Below, one piece after another: positions 1 through 8,263 of a DNA stretch of 64,000 bases (its first letter is position 1; every line of letters starts with the position of its first letter). The DNA comes from Ancylobacter novellus (GTDB lineage Bacteria > Pseudomonadota > Alphaproteobacteria > Rhizobiales > Xanthobacteraceae): positions 57,364-121,363 of the forward strand of contig QFQD01000003.1 in the NCBI GenBank assembly GCA_003241485.1, given 5' to 3'. The notes beneath the pieces are model-generated. The model saw only the letters and a list, made by a program, of their open reading frames with translations. It did no database searches and had not been told where the DNA came from. Made by a program: the position numbers and the translations under genes.

Positions 1-2344
1 GATCGGAGCGGTCAAGACCGCCGGCTACGAGGTCGTTAGCGAGACGGCGGAACTCCTCGTCGAAGGAATGAGCTGTGCGTCCTGTGTTGGACGCGTCGAG
101 AAGGTCCTGAAGGCGCTTCCCGGCGTTCTTGATGCTTCGGTCAACCTGGCGACTGAAAAGGCCCGCATCGACTATCTCGGCGGTTCTGTTTCCACCTCAG
201 ACATGATTGCCGCAGTCGCGAGCGCCGGCTATGGCGCGCGCACAGTGACGAAAGGAGCGGTCGCCAAGGACGAGGAAGCCGCTCGGCGCGAGCGGGAAAT
301 GCGTTCCCTGCGCAACGCGCTGCTGCTTGCAGCGGTCCTCACCGTACCGGTGGTGGTGCTCGAAATGGGCAGTCACCTGGTTTCCGCGATCCATATGTGG
401 GTGATGGAGACCATCGGGCAGAAGGGCAACTGGTATCTGCAGTTTGCCCTGACGACGCTGGTGCTGTTCGGTCCCGGCCTGCGTTTTTTCGTCAAGGGCG
501 TCCCGGCGCTGTTGCGCGGCGGCCCCGACATGAACACGCTCGTCAGCCTCGGCACCGGCGCGGCCTGGGCCTATTCCGTGGTCGCCACCTTCGCGCCTGG
601 GCTGCTGCCGGAAGGCACCCATAGCGTCTACTATGAAGCGGCGGCTGTGATCGTTGCGCTGATCCTGCTCGGCCGCTGGCTCGAGGCGCGCGCAAAGGGT
701 CGCACAAGCGAGGCGATCAAGCAGTTGGTGGGCCTGCAGGCGAAGACGGCGCAGGTCCTCCGCGACGGGAAGGTCGTGCAGGTTTCCCCCTCAGAGGTGG
801 TTGCCGGCGACATCGTGCAAGTGCGTCCTGGCGAGCGCGTGCCGGTCGATGGCGAAGTGCTCGATGGTTCGTCCTTCATCGACGAGTCCATGATCACGGG
901 CGAGCCGATCCCGATCCAAAAGAGCGTGGGCGCGGCAGTCGTCGGTGGCACGATCAACAAGACGGGCAGCATCACCTTCCGCGCCGACAAGGTCGGCGGC
1001 GACACCGTGCTGGCACAGATCATCCGCATGGTCGAAGAGGCGCAGGGCTCCAAGCTGCCGATCCAGGCGCTCGTCGACCGCGTGACGGGCGTCTTCGTCC
1101 CGATCGTCATGGGTATCGCGGCATTGACCTTCGTTGTCTGGCTGGTGTTTGGTCCCGATCCGGCGCTTGCGTTCGCGCTGGTCAACGGTGTCTCGGTCCT
1201 GATTATCGCCTGCCCATGCGCAATGGGTCTCGCCACGCCGACGTCGATCATGGTCGGCACCGGGCGAGCCGCAAGGATGGGGGTTCTGTTCCGCAAGGGC
1301 GAAGCGCTCCAGACTCTGAGGGGCGCGAAAGCCATCGGCCTCGACAAGACCGGCACGCTGACGAAAGGTCGGCCCGAACTGACCGACCTGTCGGTGGTTG
1401 GCGGGTTCCAGGAGTCCGATGTGCTGTCCCTGGTTGCGGCCGTTGAAGAACGCTCCGAGCATCCGATTGCGGAAGCCATTGTTACCGCGACGAAGCAGCG
1501 CAATCTTGCCTTCGGTTCCGTTCAGACCTTCGAGTCTGTGCCGGGATTCGGCGTCGCTGCGACCGTTGATGGTCGCCAGGTCGAGATCGGCGCGGATCGC
1601 TACATGAAGAAGCTCGGCTACGACCTCGCGGAGGTTGAGCCGATCGGCCGGCGCTTGGCGAGCCAAGGCAAGAGCCCGCTCTATGCTGCGATCGACGGCC
1701 GGCTCGCCGCGGCGATTGCCGTCGCCGATCCGATCAAGCCGACAACACGCGATTCGATCGCGGCGCTGCACCAGCTCGGGATCAAAGTGGCGATGATCAC
1801 TGGCGACAACGCCGGCACCGCCAACGCCATCGCCACGCAGCTCGGCATCGACGAAGTGATGGCGGAGGTTCTGCCAGACGGCAAGGTGGAGGCGATCAAG
1901 GCGCTGCGCCAACACTTCGGAGCCGTGGCCTTTGTCGGCGATGGCATCAATGATGCCCCCGCGCTCGCCGAGGCCGATGTAGGCATCGCGATCGGGACCG
2001 GCACAGATGTGGCGATCGAGGCTGCCGACGTCGTGTTGATGTCGGGCGATCTGCGCGGCGTGGTCAACGCCATCGCTCTCAGCAAGGCGACCATCCGCAA
2101 CATCCAGCAGAACCTGTTCTGGGCCTTCGCCTATAACGCCAGCCTGATCCCGGTGGCAGCCGGCGTCCTCTATCCGTTCAACGGGACGTTGCTCTCGCCG
2201 ATCTTCGCGGCTGGCGCGATGGCGGCATCGAGCGTCTTCGTGCTCGGCAATGCGCTCCGTCTGAAGCGCTTCCAGCCGCCGATGATCGCGGACACAGCTC
2301 CCGCGATGCGGGCGCATGAACCAACGCTTGTTCCGGCCGAGTGA
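1..2344 (+). CDS. copA: Copper-translocating P1B-type ATPase (5' partial)
   Basis: Exports Cu(I) across the inner membrane using ATP. The frame is already open at base 2 and begins inside a first heavy-metal-associated (HMA) domain (IGAVKTAGYEV), so the true start lies before the window. A second HMA domain carries GMSCASC (from base 65). Further on come the TGEP actuator motif, the CPC membrane motif (about visible residue 404), the DKTGT phosphorylation site (about 448), GDN and GDGINDAPA, so all catalytic parts are present. About 780 residues are visible. A CueR-like regulator follows 33 bp downstream on the same strand, as expected of a copper-export unit. The CPC motif and GMxCxxC domains support copper (or silver) rather than Zn/Cd. 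Confidence 0.95.
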   Translation, partial: IGAVKTAGYEVVSETAELLVEGMSCASCVGRVEKVLKALPGVLDASVNLATEKARIDYLGGSVSTSDMIAAVASAGYGARTVTKGAVAKDEEAARREREMRSLRNALLLAAVLTVPVVVLEMGSHLVSAIHMWVMETIGQKGNWYLQFALTTLVLFGPGLRFFVKGVPALLRGGPDMNTLVSLGTGAAWAYSVVATFAPGLLPEGTHSVYYEAAAVIVALILLGRWLEARAKGRTSEAIKQLVGLQAKTAQVLRDGKVVQVSPSEVVAGDIVQVRPGERVPVDGEVLDGSSFIDESMITGEPIPIQKSVGAAVVGGTINKTGSITFRADKVGGDTVLAQIIRMVEEAQGSKLPIQALVDRVTGVFVPIVMGIAALTFVVWLVFGPDPALAFALVNGVSVLIIACPCAMGLATPTSIMVGTGRAARMGVLFRKGEALQTLRGAKAIGLDKTGTLTKGRPELTDLSVVGGFQESDVLSLVAAVEERSEHPIAEAIVTATKQRNLAFGSVQTFESVPGFGVAATVDGRQVEIGADRYMKKLGYDLAEVEPIGRRLASQGKSPLYAAIDGRLAAAIAVADPIKPTTRDSIAALHQLGIKVAMITGDNAGTANAIATQLGIDEVMAEVLPDGKVEAIKALRQHFGAVAFVGDGINDAPALAEADVGIAIGTGTDVAIEAADVVLMSGDLRGVVNAIALSKATIRNIQQNLFWAFAYNASLIPVAAGVLYPFNGTLLSPIFAAGAMAASSVFVLGNALRLKRFQPPMIADTAPAMRAHEPTLVPAE

Positions 2345-2377
2345 CCCCAGCGAAGGCGCAGTAGGAGTATTTGGAGC

Positions 2378-2869
2378 ATGAACATCGGTGAGGCAGCGAA
2401 GCGTTCGGGCGTCAACTCCAAGATGATCCGATACTATGAATCTATCGGATTGACGGAAGCGGCAACCCGGCAGGGATCGGGATATCGCGACTATTCGGAC
2501 AATGACGTTCATGCATTGCGCTTTATCCGTCGAGCTCGAGACCTCGGCTTCTCTGTCAAGCAGATCGGCGATCTTCTGGCACTGTGGCGTGATCGGGATC
2601 GCAGCAGCGCCGATGTTAAGGCGATCTCCCTCCAGCACGTGCGGGACCTGCAGGACAAAAAGCGGGCCATAGAGGACATGATCGCGACACTCAGCAACCT
2701 CGCTCAGCATTGCCATGGCGACGGACGACCAGACTGCCCGATCATCGCCAATCTCGCCGATGCGGACGTCAAAGCGCGTGAGCCTCAAGCCAAGAGCCGT
2801 CCAAGCGCAGCTCCTATCGCTCCCCTCGAAAGGGGTCATCCCGGGCGGACGTCCTCCCGTCGAACTTGA
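2378..2869 (+). CDS. cueR: MerR-family copper-responsive regulator, CueR-like
   Basis: Cytoplasmic activator that senses Cu(I)/Ag(I) and remodels promoters with long spacers. The 163-residue protein starts MNIGEAAKRSGV, a typical MerR winged-helix beginning, followed by the dimerisation coiled coil (about 75-108). It ends in a metal loop with C112 and C120 spaced C-x7-C, the same spacing as in E. coli CueR. The C-terminal tail after about residue 125 is longer than in E. coli CueR and looks unstructured. A GGAG lies just ahead of the ATG. It sits 33 bp behind the copper ATPase and probably controls it; the ATPase promoter is outside the window, so no operator can be shown. Confidence 0.9.
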   Translation: MNIGEAAKRSGVNSKMIRYYESIGLTEAATRQGSGYRDYSDNDVHALRFIRRARDLGFSVKQIGDLLALWRDRDRSSADVKAISLQHVRDLQDKKRAIEDMIATLSNLAQHCHGDGRPDCPIIANLADADVKAREPQAKSRPSAAPIAPLERGHPGRTSSRRT

Positions 2870-3089
2870 CCTTGGAAAAACGAAGAACAAGCTTCTCGCC
2901 CTGCCGCATCATCATCGATGGAACTGGATCGCTTCAAGCCTGCCGGCCATGCTGGTTTCTTCGCCAGATCCTTCGAACTCGATTCTTCAATATCTCCGCG
3001 GCCGCCCACCGCGTCGCGGAATCATCCTGAACTAGCAATGGCGCAAGATCTCCGCATCTGATCCGGGCAGTGCCCGATCCGGCAGCCCG
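2870..3089. other. Intergenic region between convergent units
   Basis: About 220 bases between the cueR stop and the stop of the minus-strand membrane protein gene. A short self-complementary element (GGGCA/TGCCC core, about 3064-3075) could form a small hairpin between the convergent transcripts. No gene is supported here; open frames lack a ribosome site and resemble nothing known. Confidence 0.4.
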
Positions 3090-3767
3090 TTAGGCTGTGC
3101 CCATCGCCGACTTGGGTCGCGGCTTGCGCAATATCATCGCGACCAGATAGAGCGACATGAGCGCCCCACCGAAGCAGAAGACGGAGATATAGGCGTAGGC
3201 AAAGAAAATGTATGTCACCGCAAGAACGCCTACGACCAGCAAGCCGAAGACCTTCACGGCGCGGTCACGCGACAACAGGAATGGAACCGTGACGAGCGCC
3301 GCGTAAATGACATAGGTTGTTTCCCGCGTCACCACGAAGTCGAGGAGATTGACATCTTGGTAGCGGACTGCCCTTTCGAGGAACGTTGTCGTCAGCCAGC
3401 CTTCATGCGCGAAATACGGCACGTATTGCAGTGCGCCTAGCATGCCCCCGGCGATGGCGAAGAATAGATAGAGGCTTCGGCGGCGCCCGTCCTCGATGAA
3501 GTAGGTCGAGACCGGCGCCCCGACCGGCCAAGCGAGCCAAGTAAAGAACATATAGGCCAGCGAATACCGCGCCACGAGATCTTGATCAGCCCACTGCCCG
3601 GCAGTCCATACGAGCCCTTCCGTCGCTTGTTGGACTCCGAACAGAAAGGGTAGGGCAGAGATCGCGATGTATCGGCGATCGGTCTGCCAGGCAAGATAGG
3701 TGCTCAAGACCCCCGCAGGCATCAGAATGGCAGCGGCTGTGAAGCTCGCTTTTGCAGATAGGCACAT
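3090..3767 (-). CDS. Seven-helix membrane protein, DUF6629-like
   Basis: Integral membrane protein of 225 residues with about seven hydrophobic segments. It begins MCLSAKASF, close to the MCFSAxASF start typical of the DUF6629-type family; function unknown. It lies 6 bp downstream of the CBS-BON gene on the minus strand and is probably co-transcribed with it. Charged and aromatic residues sit between the helices (ATEGLVW, YFIEDGRRR). The assignment rests on the N-terminal signature and topology, so family membership is moderately sure and function is not assigned. Confidence 0.7.
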   Translation of the reverse strand: MCLSAKASFTAAAILMPAGVLSTYLAWQTDRRYIAISALPFLFGVQQATEGLVWTAGQWADQDLVARYSLAYMFFTWLAWPVGAPVSTYFIEDGRRRSLYLFFAIAGGMLGALQYVPYFAHEGWLTTTFLERAVRYQDVNLLDFVVTRETTYVIYAALVTVPFLLSRDRAVKVFGLLVVGVLAVTYIFFAYAYISVFCFGGALMSLYLVAMILRKPRPKSAMGTA

Positions 3768-3773
3768 CTCAGA

Positions 3774-4448
3774 TCAAAGCCTGACAGGACCTTCTCCCGA
3801 GATCCTGAGATCATCCTTGAACCCCGGTCCGGAAACGCTTTCGACAATCATGCGAATCGCATCATGCTCGTTCTGGGATCGAATATCGCCTGCGACATGC
3901 ACGATCCCGCCCTCGACGGTGACAACCGGCTGGGCTGACAGAGCCGAAGCGGCTTCGGCGAGGCGTGCGACAATGGCGCGCCGCACGGCCTCGTCGCCTC
4001 GAATCTCGGCATCAGGCTTGCCGGTCGCTATGACCTTCAAGAGGTCGGCTCGGCTGACGATGCCGACCAGTCGCTCCTTTCGCATGACCGGCAGGCGCTT
4101 GATGCCATGCTGGTGAATCAGCGCTGCCATCTCGTGTACAGCGGTGTTCTCATCGATCGTGATGACATTCGTCGTCATGACATCGCCGACCTTCCAGCTA
4201 CGGCTCTTCACGTAGGCTCTGGTCACCGCATCGGCGTCTTGCGAGGGGTTGGGAAACGCCTCTGCCGTTCCGAGCTCCGTGCGCCGCAGGAGGTCGCCCT
4301 CGGTCACGATGCCGGCAAGCACGCCATCATCGGTAAGTACGGGGACCCCGCTCACATGTTCAGCCAGCATGATCTGAGCCGCGTGCCATACGCTGTGTTC
4401 CGGACACACGGTTGTCGGCACCTCTGTCATCAGATCCTTCGCGTTCAT
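3774..4448 (-). CDS. CBS-domain pair with C-terminal BON domain
   Basis: Predicted cytoplasmic stress or energy sensor. Two CBS domains (about residues 7-62 and 92-148) form a Bateman module that in this family binds adenine nucleotides. A BON-like domain follows (about 165-220: VVTVEGGIVHVAGDI). The first CBS domain has SGVPVLTDDGVLAGIVTEGDLL and the second has IKRLPVMRKERLVGIVSRADLL. Length (224) is usual for alphaproteobacterial CBS-BON proteins. It is the first gene of a minus-strand pair with the DUF6629-like membrane protein. The partner it regulates cannot be read from the sequence. Confidence 0.88.
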   Translation of the reverse strand: MNAKDLMTEVPTTVCPEHSVWHAAQIMLAEHVSGVPVLTDDGVLAGIVTEGDLLRRTELGTAEAFPNPSQDADAVTRAYVKSRSWKVGDVMTTNVITIDENTAVHEMAALIHQHGIKRLPVMRKERLVGIVSRADLLKVIATGKPDAEIRGDEAVRRAIVARLAEAASALSAQPVVTVEGGIVHVAGDIRSQNEHDAIRMIVESVSGPGFKDDLRISGEGPVRL

Positions 4449-4589
4449 CGATCAGCCAACTTCCCTCTGCATTGCAGCATCCAGCATTGAGTATTCTCGG
4501 CATCCGACCTACGTTCTCTACTTAGAATCGGTACAAGAAATCGTCGGTCTTTTTCACTCTTCGTTTCGACACAACGTGGGCTGCCGCAG

Positions 4590-6281
4590 TCAGCACATGT
4601 AGGCTTCCGTCGCGTAGCGGCGCATCATGCGCTGGCTGTTGAAGGTCGCGCCGATCTTGCTGATCGACTGCTTCATCATCCAGATCCAGCGCGCGCTGTC
4701 ATTATAGTAGAGCGGAAGAACGACGGACTGCAGCTTGTCGAGAAGCGCCGAGGCGTCTCCTGCTCCCGGCGGATGTCCTTCGATCGCCCATCCGGTAACT
4801 CCCTCGACCCACCCCTCGATCCACCAGCCGTCAAGGACGCTGAAGTTCAACACGCCGTTCAGCGCCGCCTTCATGCCGCTCGTGCCCGAAGCCTCCAGAG
4901 GCGGAAGTGGCGTATTCAGCCATTTGTCGCTGCCCGAAACCATCGCAGCACCAAGTTTCATGTCGTAGCCGGGCAGGAATGCCACGGGTACGACACCGGC
5001 AAGACGCTCGATGTACCGGTGAAAGCTCTCGATCAGCCGATGCCCGGGTTCATCGCGCGGGTGAGCAAGACCGGCCAGGACGACCTGGAACGGTTGCTCC
5101 TGGGCAATTGTCGTCAATCGCTCGAGGTCGCTGAAAAGCAGATCCGGTCGCTTATAGGCGGTCATTCGGCGCGCAAGCCCGATAAGCGGAACATCCGCAT
5201 GCATTAACGTGCCGGTTGCATTCCTGACGTGATCGATGAGTTCGGATTTTGCGACTTGGTGGGCGTTCCACACATCCTCATCAGCCAGTTGATCCGCAAA
5301 GGCCAGGATCTCAGGCTCGTGAGCCCAATGCGGGAACCGCGCCACATGGAGTTCCGCCAGTGCCCGATGCGTCCAAGTGTGTGCATGAACACCATCGGTG
5401 ATCGAGCGTATTTGATAGCCCGGAAACATCTTACGAGTGGTCTCTGCGTGCCGGCGCGCCACGCCGTTGACGTAGCCGCTCAGATTGAGGGCAAGCCGTG
5501 TCATGTTGAGGTGGTCCAGCCCGGCCAGTTTCTTCAGCTCATCGAGTTCCAGGTTATCCCCCAGGATACGGTCGACGAGAGCGTAGTCGAACTTGTCAAA
5601 ACCCGCCTCGACCGGAGTGTGGGTCGTGAATACGCATCTCTCTCGGACAACGGCGCGATCGTACAGACTTCCTCCGGGAGCTAGGTCGTCGGACGCTCGC
5701 CGTGTTTCCCGAAGCAACTGCAGCGCAAGAAGCGCCGCATGTCCCTCGTTCAAATGGTAGGTGCGGATTGAGAAGCCGAGCGCGCGCAATGCGAGCAGGC
5801 CTCCGATCCCGAGCACGATGTCCTGCTTCAGCCGATAGGCGTCGTCACCGCCGTAGAGGCGGTCGGTAATTTTCCTGTCCTCGGCAGCGTTCTGGTCAAG
5901 GTCGGTGTCCAGCAGCAACACCGGAACGGCATGCCCGACCGGGCATTCCAGGCGGTAGAGCCTCGGCTGGATCCAGACGCTCCGCCCCTCAATGGAAATG
6001 GCCACCATGGCGGGAAGCGAATGTGTGGAGTCCGTTGGCGTCCACGGATTCGGCTTATCGATCTGCGCGCCATTGGCGCTCAGCTCTTGGCGAACATAGC
6101 CTTCTCGGCTGAGCAAGGTCACGAAGACCATAGGGAGGTTGAGATCAGCCGCTGAGCGGGCAGTGTCGCCTGCCAGGACGCCAAGCCCGCCGCTATAGGT
6201 GCGAATGTCTGGGCGGAGCGCGATCTCCATCGAAAAATACGCAACAGTCGTATGATGAAGGAAGGGCTTGAGGGTTTTCAC
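4590..6281 (-). CDS. glgP: Alpha-glucan (glycogen/maltodextrin) phosphorylase
   Basis: Releases glucose-1-phosphate from alpha-1,4-glucans with pyridoxal phosphate. The 563-residue protein is of the shorter alpha-glucan phosphorylase type: it starts with VAYFSMEIAL and TYSGGLGVLAGD, has HLNEGHAALL in the middle, and carries EASGTSGMKAALNG, where the lysine (about 470) should bind PLP. The start is a GTG preceded by AGGGGA. It lacks the long extensions of the 800-residue E. coli enzyme, which is normal for this subfamily. Upstream on the same strand, 170 bp away, is a DUF2934 gene. Glycogen mobilisation fits the reserve-related genes elsewhere in the window (PPK2, PHB). Confidence 0.9.
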   Translation of the reverse strand: MKTLKPFLHHTTVAYFSMEIALRPDIRTYSGGLGVLAGDTARSAADLNLPMVFVTLLSREGYVRQELSANGAQIDKPNPWTPTDSTHSLPAMVAISIEGRSVWIQPRLYRLECPVGHAVPVLLLDTDLDQNAAEDRKITDRLYGGDDAYRLKQDIVLGIGGLLALRALGFSIRTYHLNEGHAALLALQLLRETRRASDDLAPGGSLYDRAVVRERCVFTTHTPVEAGFDKFDYALVDRILGDNLELDELKKLAGLDHLNMTRLALNLSGYVNGVARRHAETTRKMFPGYQIRSITDGVHAHTWTHRALAELHVARFPHWAHEPEILAFADQLADEDVWNAHQVAKSELIDHVRNATGTLMHADVPLIGLARRMTAYKRPDLLFSDLERLTTIAQEQPFQVVLAGLAHPRDEPGHRLIESFHRYIERLAGVVPVAFLPGYDMKLGAAMVSGSDKWLNTPLPPLEASGTSGMKAALNGVLNFSVLDGWWIEGWVEGVTGWAIEGHPPGAGDASALLDKLQSVVLPLYYNDSARWIWMMKQSISKIGATFNSQRMMRRYATEAYMC

Positions 6282-6451
6282 GACGGTCCCCTATTCCCTT
6301 TCCTGGCCGGACATCACCGCAGCCCGACATTTCATGCGGGCTCGAACGCGGCCAAACCTGCTGCCTGCGATCGCCGGCCAAGGGCAGAGCACCCCGAGAT
6401 CACGTTTCAGTATGCACTGCCATGGATCTTGCCCGAACCAGCCGATGAGCA

Positions 6452-6655
6452 CTATGAGGCCTTCTTCGCAGCCGCGGCGCTTTTCGGAACACGTTTGCTC
6501 TCGGGTTCTGTCGATGTGACCTCGGCCTCGGCTCGCAGCCAATGCTCCAGATCGCAGCCATTCGGGCTGCCTTCGTCCACCCAGATCTCATATGCGCGGT
6601 GCTCGATCTTCAGCTTGAGAGCGCTGTCGGCAGACGTTTCCGGCTCTGTGCTCAT
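6452..6655 (-). CDS. DUF2934 small protein
   Basis: Small acidic cytoplasmic protein (67 residues from the chosen start) with a DUF2934 core: RAYEIWVDEGSPNG followed by DLEHWLRAEAE. An upstream in-frame start at 6697 exists, but the ATG at 6655 is preceded by AAGGAG at a workable distance, so I chose it. DUF2934 proteins are common in rhizobial stress and glycogen-metabolism clusters; no biochemical role is known to me. It precedes the glucan phosphorylase gene on the same strand, and an FNR-like box lies about 73 bp upstream of its start. Confidence 0.82.
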   Translation of the reverse strand: MSTEPETSADSALKLKIEHRAYEIWVDEGSPNGCDLEHWLRAEAEVTSTEPESKRVPKSAAAAKKAS

Positions 6656-6727
6656 CGTCTCATCTCTCCTTTTCGCGAGACATCGCGCCCGCCCCAATAC
6701 AGCTCTCCTGCGTTCCGCCGTATGTCA

Positions 6728-6741
6728 TTGATGCAGGTTAA
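6728..6741 (-). promoter_or_regulatory. FNR/FixK-like box upstream of DUF2934 gene
   Basis: TTGAT-GCAG-GTTAA followed by AG. It matches TTGAT-N4-ATCAA in the first half-site and differs at two bases in the second. It lies 73 bp upstream of the DUF2934 start and is one of eight similar sites in the window. Confidence 0.55.
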
Positions 6742-7036
6742 AGATGGGCTCGGGCTCATCCAGCCGATGGCCTACCAAGCCTGACGCCGGATGCGAGGTC
6801 CAGCTTCGATGCTACCCGCTCCGGCGCGATCGGTGAGCCGACGCCGACCCCATGGGCCGCGTTCGAGGAACGTCGCCGGATCGGCGAACAGCGAATTCTG
6901 TACGCCTTGAACTACTTGATGCCGCTCTCGGATTCCGGCACATGGCATCTTGCCACCAATATCGCCTGGCCGGCTCCGAAGGCCGCCGGTTCGATGGCGG
7001 GATCATGCGAATGACGAACTCGAGGATGAGGCGCTA
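6742..7036. other. Intergenic region without a supported gene
   Basis: About 295 bases between the FNR-like box and the 3' end of the chromate transporter gene. Short open frames on both strands have no ribosome site and no recognisable domain. I see no RNA gene or repeat. Confidence 0.4.
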
Positions 7037-8263
7037 TCAGATCAGAGGCATGATCGTTCCAGCCGCCGCCAGCAGTACGACCACAATCCAGGGCGGTGCT
7101 TTCCAGACGGTGAGCAGAAGAAACCCTGCCAGCGCCGCCACGAAATCGCGCGGTACGAAGACCGCGCTCGTCCAGACCGGGCTATATAGCGCCGCGCCGA
7201 GAATGCCGACGACCGCGGCGTTCGCCCCTCGCATGGCGGCCTGCGCCGTGGGGCGCAGGCGCAGGGCATCCCAGAACGGTAGCATGCCATAGACCAGCAG
7301 CAGGCCCGGCAGGAACACCGCGACGAGCGCGATCATGGCTCCCACAAGGCCGTTCGGCGCCGGTCCCATGACGGCGCCGAGATAAGCCGCGAAGGTGAAT
7401 AGCGGTCCGGGAAGGGCCTGGGCCAGGCCGTATCCGGCGAGGAAGGCCTCGTCGCTGACCCATCCCGGCGTCACCACCTCCGCCTGAAGTAGCGGCAGGA
7501 CAACATGGCCGCCGCCGAACACGAGGGCGCCCGCCCGGTAGAAGGCATCGAAAAGCGCAAGCCCCTGATGGCCTGTCGCGGCCGCCGAGACGGGCAGAAG
7601 CACGAAGCATGCCGCAAACAGCGCGAGCATCACCGCCCCCCGGCGACGGGACACCGGGAAACTCAGGTGACCGGCGAGCGCGGGCGCTTCTGCGCGGCAG
7701 AGCCAGAGGCCGGTGGTGGCGCCAAGCGCGATCGCGCCAATCTGGCCGAACGAACCACCGATGAATATGACGACAGCAATGGCCGCCAGCGCGATGGCTG
7801 TACGCTCGCGATCGGGCGTCAGAGTCTTCGCCATGCCCCAGATTGCCTGGGCGACGATGGCGACCGCCACGAGCTTCAGCCCATGCAGGAAGCCCTCGGC
7901 CAGCGGTCCGGTGAAAGCGGTCGCACCAAGCGCTAAGGTGAAGAGGATGATCGCGGACGGAAGGGTGAAAGCGAGCCAGGCGGCGAGCCCGCCGAGGAGG
8001 CCTCCGCCGCGCAGGACGCCGAGCGCGAATCTGACCTGGCTGGAGGCGGGTCCTGGCAAGAACTGGCAGAGCGCGACAAGATCGGCGTAGCCGGCCTCAT
8101 CGATCCACTTCCGGCCCAGCACGAGTTCATCGCGGAAATAGCCGAGATGGGCGATCGGTCCGCCGAAGGAGATGAGGCCCAGCTTGAGAAAGGCGCGGAA
8201 CACTTCGGATGGCGAACCATGCTTCTGCGCGGGAACCTGCGCGCGATCATCGGGAATGCCCAT
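7037..8263 (-). CDS. chrA: Chromate transporter, ChrA (CHR family)
   Basis: Inner-membrane chromate efflux protein of 408 residues, with the two homologous halves of long-chain CHR proteins. The N-terminal half has SFGGPIAHLGYFRDELV and YADLVALCQFLPGPASSQV; the second half repeats the theme with VFGGGHVVLPLLQAEVV and GYGLAQALPGPLFTFAAYLGA. Its start overlaps the end of the upstream P-type ATPase by 17 bp, so translation is probably coupled. No ChrB regulator is present in the window. A role in sulfate or other oxyanion transport cannot be excluded, but the family call is firm. Confidence 0.93.
   Translation of the reverse strand: MGIPDDRAQVPAQKHGSPSEVFRAFLKLGLISFGGPIAHLGYFRDELVLGRKWIDEAGYADLVALCQFLPGPASSQVRFALGVLRGGGLLGGLAAWLAFTLPSAIILFTLALGATAFTGPLAEGFLHGLKLVAVAIVAQAIWGMAKTLTPDRERTAIALAAIAVVIFIGGSFGQIGAIALGATTGLWLCRAEAPALAGHLSFPVSRRRGAVMLALFAACFVLLPVSAAATGHQGLALFDAFYRAGALVFGGGHVVLPLLQAEVVTPGWVSDEAFLAGYGLAQALPGPLFTFAAYLGAVMGPAPNGLVGAMIALVAVFLPGLLLVYGMLPFWDALRLRPTAQAAMRGANAAVVGILGAALYSPVWTSAVFVPRDFVAALAGFLLLTVWKAPPWIVVVLLAAAGTIMPLI

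Noticed and set aside
791..2890. Long open frame on the minus strand opposite copA
   Set aside because: Protein is low-complexity and rich in Arg/Asp/His; it mirrors the codon bias of the real copA gene. No domain or ribosome site.
6787..7016. Plus-strand frame reading LYALNYLMPLSDSGTWHLAT
   Set aside because: Open for about 75 codons but with no ribosome site and no recognisable family; not reported as a gene.
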